64,000 nucleotides of DNA from Kingdonia uniflora (taxonomy: Eukaryota; Streptophyta; Magnoliopsida; Ranunculales; Circaeasteraceae): assembly GCA_014058105.1 (NCBI GenBank), contig JACGCM010002647.1, forward strand, positions 1,426,001 through 1,490,000, written 5' to 3'. Below, piece after piece: positions 57,125-64,000 of the stretch. Position 1 is the first letter of the stretch. The number at the start of each line of letters is the position of its first letter. Made by a program: the position numbers and the translations under genes. Under the pieces are notes generated by a model. It was not told the origin of the DNA. It searched no databases and was given only the letters and a program-made list of their open reading frames with translations.

Positions 57125-57418
57125 TCATTCACCAATTCTCGTATCCTCAAAATTGATCTCCACTTTAGCAATCAAACCCAGCACCCTTTCTCGTTCTGCC
57201 AAATTCCTTATGAATACACGAAAAAATGACTCATAAAAGTAACGAGCATACTCAAGTTCTCTACTCCTGATATCTAACCCTTCGAGCTGGCACACCCTCA
57301 TTGGTAGTTCAGCATCGTAACCAAGCAAGCAAAAAATTCTCTTTCGTACCTCAGCAGTTTTTATGGCTAATTAACCTTTTGCAGTATGACGAATCCTCTA
57401 AGATCGAGTCTGCACCAT
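57125..57418 (-). pseudogene. Tat-4 antisense ORF2
   Basis: Start MVQTRS at 57418, with stops shortly after (an early TAG and a TAA), then an open stretch from 57328: LGYDAELPMRVCQLEGLDIR, SRELEYARYFYESFFRVF and a charged end EINFEDTRIGE. The LEGLDxRxxE core is shared with Tat-3 (FEGLDVREKK). Function unknown. Confidence 0.6.
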
Positions 57419-57458
57419 CTTAACCTTCCCCTGACCTTTTACAGGTCACCCTACATGT

Positions 57459-57466
57459 ATTTATAA
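57459..57466 (-). promoter_or_regulatory. TATA box of Tat-4 antisense ORF2
   Basis: TATAAATA, 48 bp upstream of the ORF2 ATG. Confidence 0.55.
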
Positions 57467-58163
57467 GATTTCCCAATTACTTCCTCCTTTCGCTCAATTT
57501 TTTCCCTAGTATCGCGTAACAGAAACCAAAGATCTTAGACTCACTTATTATAACTTATCCCTTCATTAGTACACTCACTAGTACGATCGACCTTATGAGT
57601 AGTACCTCTATCGACCTTTAAACAGCTCGAATTAACATATTTCTACAATTTCTATTTCATTTCCTGTTAAAACCTGGATCTTTTTTATCAAATATTCATC
57701 TCAGTCCAAACATTGTTTCAGCACTTATTAAACAGTTATTCAACTAACACACTTAGGGTCGACTCAAGAAAAAATTTGTACACAAAATGCGTGAGAATCA
57801 ATTTTTATTCATATTACTCATAACACGATTTACAAATAACAATTTTTCACACAGGAATACAGGAGCATGTTATCGTCCAGCACCGAACTTCAAGTACTTT
57901 GCAGATAACAATTTTTCCCTATTTGTTCAAAGCTACAGGTCAACCAGGCCTGGCGAGGCATCATCCCTTCCAGTTCTTCTTACTTCAGTGATGTTTCACC
58001 CTGACGTGAAGAAAATAGTGGAACCAGCAAAAAACCCTCCTCTCATGACTTGGTTGAAGCACAGCCCAACTCCAAGCACAAATTATATAAGTAGTAGACT
58101 CAGTGTGGCTCCCACAAAACAAGATGGAAGATCTTCAGAGCACAAAACCATGATAAAAATGCC
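57467..58163 (-). other. Inter-ORF region of Tat-4
   Basis: Between the ends of ORF1 and the ORF2 promoter. An open plus-strand frame here (57787-58221) opposes the Gly-rich tail of ORF1 and is judged a shadow. No other feature is seen. Confidence 0.4.
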
Positions 58164-58592
58164 TCAGCAAAATCTTCCTACCAGTTTTCCTCCTCCACTG
58201 CCACCACCGCCTCTTCTATAACCACCACCACTGTAGAGTTGGTAGAGATAAAGAGGGCCCAACCTTAGAATCCCTGGCACCATAGAAAATTAGTGCATCT
58301 GCCCCGCAAATACATCTTTCCCACTATATGAACCCCTAACCCTGTCTTTCGCAAGGGTGCGGAGACAGGCCCAACGCTCCTCGCCCATCAAGACAAAGAC
58401 ATTAAATCTCCACTTACAGTACAAATCTTCATCAGCTTCAACCGCTTCCTCTCCCGATAAGCCTCGATATGTCGGAGGAACAGGCGCTGAGACCGCCATT
58501 TCTAGGGACTGGTCACCAAAGTACTTCAACTTCAACCGCTGCGCTTCAGACGCAATTTTCACTTCAAGAACCATACTTCGTGTTTACACTAT
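58164..58592 (-). pseudogene. Tat-4 antisense ORF1 with Gly/Arg-rich tail
   Basis: The ancestral start appears as ATA at 58590-58592 (I-V-stop-T-R-S for MVxTRS). From 58574 the frame is open: MVLEVKIASEAQRLKLKYFG, DQSLEMAVSAPVPPTYRG, an acidic EEAVEADEDLYCKWRF block and LAKDRV, to a TAA at 58290. The same frame then continues through LYSGGGYRRGGGGSGGGKLV to TGA at 58164. Tail and core match Tat-1 and Tat-3. Function unknown. Confidence 0.65.
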
Positions 58593-58646
58593 TTCAGAGA
58601 GCGTTACGCATGCAAGAATTTACCCAAACAAGGTGATAAAGGTACT

Positions 58647-58655
58647 TTTTATATA
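58647..58655 (-). promoter_or_regulatory. TATA box of Tat-4 antisense ORF1
   Basis: TATATAAAA about 55 bp upstream of the ancestral ORF1 start. Confidence 0.5.
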
Positions 58656-58826
58656 ACCCTAACTTTACTGTACATGTACGTTTTCCCAAGCGCTGTCATT
58701 GATTACGGACGCGACTATTCAAACACAAACTGTCACATACATCCGCACCAACATTTAATAGCCATCACTTCCCAAATCCACATAACTTCTACCCAGTCAA
58801 GTGCCATAATTGCCCCGTTTCGAGAT

Positions 58827-59402
58827 TGTAGGGGATTATTCCTCGACCACACTCGTGATCGAGCTCACTCAGTTCGAATTACCTCGATCTTAGGCTCACA
58901 TAATTTCAGCACATAACATTCAAGGCAAACATTCTAACCAACCCCACGAACTACATAAGAAACTACATCGAGTTAAATCTGGAAAACGTTATTTAGTCAA
59001 AGACACCTGTCTCCCATGAACTCATTAGCTATTCAGTCAACCGCCACTAACCACATTATTCAGAAGACATACTCCAGCACGACGAAGAGTTGTGGGAAAG
59101 GCCTATAAAAAGAAGTTCCAGAAGAGACAGGGACAAGAAAAATTACCCAAACTTCTTACTTACGAGATTAAAGACGTTTTTATATTCTAGAGATCACTTG
59201 TAATAAAGATATCCACTCAAAGCTATAAAGAAACTTTTGCAAAAATCCTCCATGCGAGGTCATGAATTTTTACTTATTCAGAGGTTTTCCACGCTAAAAA
59301 CACTTATTTCAATTTCTTACTTTCTATTATCATATTGTTATAGGATCATTGGTGTGATAGTTAATTCCTAATCGTATCGAGCTACAGAATTTGGCCATTA
59401 CA
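58827..59402 (+). repeat. Tat-4 3' LTR
   Basis: Starts TGTAGGGGAT, ends GGCCATTACA, and aligns with 45191-45767. The usual GAGGGGGCRAT polypurine tract is not present just before it. Confidence 0.95.
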
Positions 59403-59407
59403 CCTGT
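59403..59407. repeat. Target-site duplication of Tat-4, right copy (degraded)
   Basis: CCTGT; see 45186-45190. Confidence 0.55.
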
Positions 59408-60234
59408 AATAACCACTTCGAGCAAGTTAGCTCTAAAGTTCCCGAAGAAGAAAACTCTGAAGGGTGGCTCGGCCTCCGTAACCACGGTGAGTGGGTTGGT
59501 CGAAGTGAATACGAAAAAGAAGAGGGTAGATCCTCCTACTAAATTTTTAGGGGAGAAGGTCGTGGAGAGCCGATCTGCTGATGAAGATGAGCTGCGAGCT
59601 GTAGAGAATAGGTCGTGAAGTTGAGTACCTTCATACAGTTAGAGTTGAGAAAAATGGAAAGTTGATGACTTTTTTATTTTTGAACTTTGTATTTGGATTC
59701 GAGCTAAAAATATGTTTGGCTTTATTGTAGACTGCTCGTTTGTTAAAGGGTATCGACCTCGGGATCGAGGAGGGAAAAGCTGAGCTTGAGAAGAAGGTTG
59801 CCCAACTTAAATCTGACTTGGCTCTAGAGGTGAAGCAATTAGTTGCTGAGAAGGTTGTACATATGGTGTTGATAGGTGAGCTACTTAGGAGGCAGAGAAG
59901 AACGTGTATGATGTTGCAGTTCAACGCGGCAGACTTGGGCGCCAACTCCTTGTAGTGAGGTACACAAAAGCTGACCTCAAAGCAATTATAGTTGGTACCT
60001 ACGTCGAAGATGACGAAGGGGAAGAAGAGGTCCCTGCTGATGGAAGTGTGGTAACAGGGCTGGATGCGGTCTCTCCTAGAACTGATCTAGAGAACTGGGA
60101 GGAAAATAATGAAAAGGTAAAATAAAGTTGTTGAAGTTTGGCGGTGTGGCTTGAAAAACTACAATTATATGAAATATTGTTTTAGATGATAAATTTCGGA
60201 TAAGCTAAGAGATGTTTATAAACATTGTTTGTAG

Positions 60235-60336
60235 GAACTTAAGGATATGCGCCTCAAAATTAAAGAATTAGAGAATGAGCTCGCTAAGGAGAAATGCACC
60301 TCAGCGTCCCTGTTGACTTTGCAAGCGGAGCTACAG
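60235..60336 (+). other. Tat-3 ORF3 exon 5 (102 bp)
   Basis: TTTGTAG before and CAG|GTAAGA after; codes for ELKDMRLKIKELENELAKEK and more. Same length and phase as in Tat-1 and Tat-4. The best-preserved splice sites of this exon. Confidence 0.78.
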
Positions 60337-60552
60337 GTAAGAGAAGAGCAAGAAATATTTAACTTGTATGCTACATTACTTTAGAGCTACAAAGTTAAAT
60401 TAGGAAATAAAAATAAATCATAAATATATTAGCAGTTTAGGGGCGATGGTAATCAAGCATGTCCAGATAATACCAAAGTATTTAGAAAATCAGAACATAA
60501 AAAATATTTACGTTGAAATTGGATGTAGATGTTATTGCCATCGAACTGAGAT

Positions 60553-60557
60553 CATAT
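60553..60557. repeat. Target-site duplication of the solo LTR, left copy
   Basis: CATAT, against CATAC at 63945-63949: four of five match. Confidence 0.7.
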
Positions 60558-61464
60558 TGTTACGCCCCCAAAATCGGCTTCTTAATTAACCATTAAGAAT
60601 GTGGATCCTGAGGTGTAACGAAGGCCAACCTGTACCCCACAGACAACCTAGACATAGACAAATTCAGGCCTAAATGTCTATGAGAGCACAGCACAGAGAT
60701 ATATAGAATGAACAATCGAGCCATAGATAAATTCTGGCTCGATCCTTCACTTAGCACAAACGGAGCAAAATATAATAATAGCGAAAGGCAATAACAATAG
60801 CTAACAGAAGGTATACTACAAACCTTAACAGGTTAAATACAACAATCTCAATAAATAAACTATCTCAAAGATACAACCAAACCGATCCAAAATATCTAAC
60901 AGAGAATCAGGCCTACAGCTTGAGCTCTCCCACTGGATCACCATAGCAGCAGCTACAGATCTAAAATGTTGTTATGCGAGAGTGAGCAAACCACAGCTCA
61001 CTATAACCCCACAAGGCTAAACAACATACTAATCAACGAATTGATAATAAATAATAACAAGATATAACAATTTTTAACGATACAATAATATATACCGAAG
61101 ATACTAAAAATATTTAATAGAGATAAGCAATAAGTCTAATAAATCTATTAGACTAAACAATATGTATATCTAAAGTTCAAAGGAGTGCTAAGAACCTACA
61201 CTCCAATCACAGTTGTGGCTCTCAGCGCCCTACACAACTAACCTGCCTCAGAAATACAATAACATGCAAGAGTGCTAAAAATACATTAACACTAAGAGAA
61301 GATGAGTTATAGATAAGAGAAGAGGAATAGGAATGGAGGAATAGAGTAGGAATTAGATGAATTATAGACCTATGATTACATTGGTTGATCAACCGCTAGC
61401 ACAAGATACATTATTGGATACAAGGAGTTTGATTTGTTTCAAGCTCGACCAGGCTAGGATATTA

Positions 61465-61775
61465 ACATAGGTGTTTCAACCTCGCAGGAGAAGTCTGGGC
61501 ACCAGGAGAGCTATCTCATACCATCCTAATTAGGTATGATAGTATCCAACCATAACTTCACTCGCAGGAGAAGACTGGGCACCAAGAAATAGTATCTAAC
61601 CATATCTTTCCTCGCAGGATAAAACTGGGCACCAGGAGAACTAGTCCAACCATACCTTCACCTCACAGGATAAGACTGGGCACCAGAAAATAGTATTCCA
61701 ACCATATCTTTCCTGGCAGAATAAGACTGGGCACCAGGAGATACCATTCCAACCATATCTTCACCTCACAAACTT
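61465..61775 (+). repeat. Tandem repeat in the solo LTR
   Basis: Five imperfect copies of CTCGCAGGAKAAGACTGGGC followed by ACCAGGAG, spaced about 50-90 bp, with CCAACCATAYCTTC between them. Confidence 0.85.
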
Positions 61776-61984
61776 TGACCCGATCTAGGAATCCTATTAA
61801 CCTATCGAGGGTCAGCTGATTTGAGTAGTTTATGTATCCGATCTCATCACGATAAGAGGAAAATATTATAATCTGATCAACAGACCCGAAACATATCCGT
61901 CAGAGATCAAAACACTGCAACCGCTAACCTGGCATACACACGTAGGATAACCACATACTAAGAGAAAGTAGTAAACAATCCTAT

Positions 61985-62215
61985 CACTGACGAACAGTGA
62001 CTCAGTCGTAACATCTGACCCGATGGCCAGCGACTTACTGGTCACATGTTAACATAACAGATGCACTATGACTAACCCGTCACAACATCAAAACAACAAA
62101 TGAGCAATGACTCATAACCAGTCACAACATCAAAACAACAGATGGACAGTAACTAACCCGTCACAACATCAAAGTACAGATGCTTAGTGACTCTATTGTC
62201 ACAACATTAAAATAA
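61985..62215 (+). repeat. GTCACAACATCAAAAC repeat cluster in the solo LTR
   Basis: About five imperfect copies of GTCACAACATCAAAACAACA or shorter, alternating with CAGTGACT-like words. Confidence 0.7.
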
Positions 62216-63576
62216 CCTCAGTCTCTAAGAGACAAAAAGGTATTCAAGGACAAAGCCACGAGAATACAAAATAGAATGAGTACTAAGACTAACAACAACT
62301 CTATGCTCAGGATAAACTGTTAGTCCACGACAAACAGCTAAACAGTCCAAGATAACCACACTCTATAATAGAACCCAAGGTTCACGTATCAAGTACCAAA
62401 TCCAACTACCGTGCTCAAGGAAAAAGCCACGAGAGCACTACAAATGCACAACTTCATAAACAACAAAAGAGAAACACAGTTCTACATGTCCTAGGATACT
62501 GACTTGCTATAAGTAACCACTCGGAATAACTCAAGAGTAATTATGTCTTTAAAGTTCAAGGACGAAGCCGCGAGAACAGGCGTAATAACCTCCAACTAAT
62601 TCTCGAAGTCCAATTACAAACAAGCAACTAAGCTATTATACCCAACGTAGTATTAACAACTATCAGAGTAAGAATACAATCCAGACTAAGAAAATAGCAT
62701 CTACGTCAACTAGTATTACTCTAAATCAATTATCAGTAAACTAGTAATGAAATTTAATAATGTAGGGAAACTCGCCTGCTCAACCACGCTCAATGATGAC
62801 GAATCCGGCAAAAACATCCAAACAGCACTCCATCGGTAATATACTTTGCGAATAGACTTCCGGAACCCGAATGAGTCACCGGAAGGAACAGGAACACCAT
62901 AACATCAGCCTCTACGAAGTACCGGAACCCAATTACAAAATCAATAAGGGATTCTTGCCCGAAACTGATTTCAAATCAGCGCTACATCTGAAATTCAGCA
63001 GCAGCTACATCTGAAATTCAGCAATACAAACTGCGATACAACCCACAATTCATCATGCTACACTACGCTATCATGATCACCCACAATTACATAGGATATA
63101 CAATTCTACACCCATCGAATCAGCCGCCTAATCAGCCACAACACCGCTGAAATTAGCCACAACACTGCTGAACCCAAAACCAGAAATCAAACACACTCCT
63201 ATATCAAAAACCCCCAATCCATTCTCCACTCACAAAACCTAAGCTATGGGTTTCCCCAACCACTGAAATCATACAATAGCATACCCTATTACCGAAATCA
63301 GTAAACAGCAATGGAGTGGCGATCACGGTTCAACTTTTACGGAGGGAGTGGCCGAGTCCGGAACGCAGTCGTCTCTCCACGCCCAAAATCAGCAGCACCA
63401 ACCACCACCCTCGCGAACGATAAAGGATGATCGCCCAAACTCTATAAGGAGCCGAGATGAGCAAGGGAGGAGAAGGTTTTTGAGTCCGTTTGAGAGAGAA
63501 AGAGTAGGTTGTGAGAGAGAAGAGAGTTAAAGTCGGTTTTGTTAGAGAAATCCTTTTGAAAATGAAAGAGTGTTTT

Positions 63577-63598
63577 TATATATATATATATATATATA
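63577..63598 (+). repeat. (TA)n microsatellite
   Basis: About 11 TA units near the 3' end of the solo LTR. Confidence 0.9.
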
Positions 63599-63944
63599 GA
63601 GGGGAAGCCAACACTCATCTCGAGGCAAAATCCAACGCTCGAGAACGTCTGAACTCGCCCTTTGTTCGAACATCTCTATATAGTCCTGAAGCAAAGCAGT
63701 TGGTGAAAAAGAAATCTATCCGTGGAAAATAAAAAAATCCAAGGCTAACCAATGATTCCCTGGAATCACATCCACATCACCACACCACCATAAAACACTA
63801 TCACCAACCCACACAGGGTTTCCCAAGGTCACCATATAGTCTAATCCGCCCTAAACCACTGAAACCATAGAACTGGTAGAACACCAAACTCCAAATCACC
63901 ATAATCATCATATATTAACATAAGCAAATTTCTGGGTCATTACA

Positions 63945-63949
63945 CATAC
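63945..63949. repeat. Target-site duplication of the solo LTR, right copy
   Basis: CATAC, one mismatch to 60553-60557. Confidence 0.7.
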
Positions 63950-64000
63950 TTCGATTTTAAGTTTATAAGCAGTCTCACAGCAATAGAATGTCAGAAAATA

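Larger units (their letters stand above)
45191..59402 (+). mobile_element. Tat-4: Tat-clade LTR retrotransposon nested in Tat-3
   Basis: A 14,212-bp element with LTRs of 577 and 576 bp, a decayed PBS, degenerate gag-pol (45840-51484), a 157-bp tandem array, and antisense ORF3, ORF2 and ORF1 on the minus strand. It sits in exon 3 of Tat-3 ORF3. LTR and proteins differ from the other copies, so it is another subfamily. Being nested, it is younger than Tat-3. Confidence 0.94.
43313..60336 (+). pseudogene. Tat-3 antisense ORF3, split by Tat-4
   Basis: Exon 1: 43313-43749 (MNVGRSKRDLGRRYENILKY; ends SDVEG at a GTAAGT donor). Exon 2: 44105-44850 (FPDFPGKLVSYPLNS; SSSSRPLFFDLNSVGHVWND). Intron: 44851-44932, GTAAGT to TTACAG, 82 bp. 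Exon 3: 44933-45190 plus 59408-59656, interrupted by Tat-4; it has the basic TKKKRVD motif and a donor mutated to GAAAGT. Exon 4: 59731-60116. Exon 5: 60235-60336 (102 bp, flanked by TTTGTAG and GTAAGA). Exon 6 lies past the window. Without Tat-4 and one copy of the duplication the exon 3 frame is continuous. Several in-frame stops. Confidence 0.75.
60558..63944. mobile_element. Solo LTR (3,387 bp) of a large gypsy element, inserted in Tat-3
   Basis: Starts TGTTACGCCCCCAAAATC and ends TTCTGGGTCATTACA, short imperfect inverted ends TGTWAYGMCCC. A near-perfect 5-bp duplication flanks it, and Tat-3 intron sequence continues on both sides. No gag-pol domain, PBS or polypurine tract was found inside, so a solo LTR fits best. 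Length, ends and internal tandem repeats resemble LTRs of the Del/Tekay chromovirus lineage (inference). A non-autonomous element is the alternative. Confidence 0.75.
40536..64000 (-). mobile_element. Tat-3: Tat-clade LTR retrotransposon, host of two nested insertions (partial)
   Basis: 3' LTR at 40536-41119, polypurine tract, then antisense ORF1 to ORF3 on the plus strand. ORF3 is cut by Tat-4 at 45190/59403 and by a solo LTR at 60557/63945; Tat-3 sequence resumes at 63945-64000, matching the intron between ORF3 exons 5 and 6 of Tat-1. Its gag-pol and 5' LTR must lie beyond the right edge. Closest relative in the window is Tat-1. Confidence 0.9.

Noticed and set aside
57787..58221. Plus-strand 144-codon ORF in Tat-4 as a gene
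   Set aside because: It lies opposite the Gly-rich tail of ORF1, has a low-complexity Pro/Pro-like end and no counterpart in other copies.
63348..63732. Two short ORFs near the right end of the solo LTR
   Set aside because: No recognisable domain, overlap with low-complexity and (TA)n sequence, inside an LTR.

Overview
The window is intergenic DNA of a flowering plant, most likely a eudicot. It is AT-rich and built almost wholly of LTR retrotransposons inserted beside and inside one another. No ribosomal RNA, tRNA, CRISPR or bacterial feature was seen. No intact host gene could be supported; only short possible remnants lie in the flanks (1-2226, 16222-16781, 31029-31283, 31553-32343, 37559-40535).

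Layout. Tat-1 (2232-16216, +, target duplication GATAT). Tat-2 (16787-31023, -, GTATC). A 253-bp hAT-like MITE (31292-31544, 8-bp duplication GCTGCATT). A Ty1/copia element, Cop-1 (32349-37553, -). Tat-3 (40536 to beyond the right edge, -) carries two nested insertions: Tat-4 (45191-59402, +) and a 3.4-kb solo LTR (60558-63944). Boundaries rest on TG..CA ends, primer-binding and polypurine sites, and target-site duplications read from the sequence.

The four Ty3/gypsy elements belong to one lineage by structure: LTRs of about 580-605 bp, a CxxHx4Hx4C gag finger, protease-RT-RNase H, a second RNase H, then integrase. This matches the Tat clade (Ogre/Retand-like). All gag-pol regions are dead through many stop codons and frameshifts.

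The most interesting content is the 3' half of each Tat element. Between pol and the 3' LTR, on the opposite strand, lie three antisense genes in constant order, each with its own TATA box in the copies where the region survives. ORF1 is a small protein with a Gly/Arg-rich tail. ORF2 is a small protein whose N terminus (MVKTRS) resembles that of gag. ORF3 is a gene of about six exons coding for a protein with a globular N-terminal region, a basic nuclear-localisation-like motif, a long coiled coil and a conserved C-terminal signature. Splice sites recur at the same places in up to four diverged copies, and exon 5 is exactly 102 bp in three of them. A tandem-repeat array separates the convergent ends of pol and ORF3 in the three copies where that region is visible. 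Antisense extra ORFs and tandem repeats are known in some Tat-clade elements such as Retand; the three-promoter, spliced organisation is what deserves follow-up.
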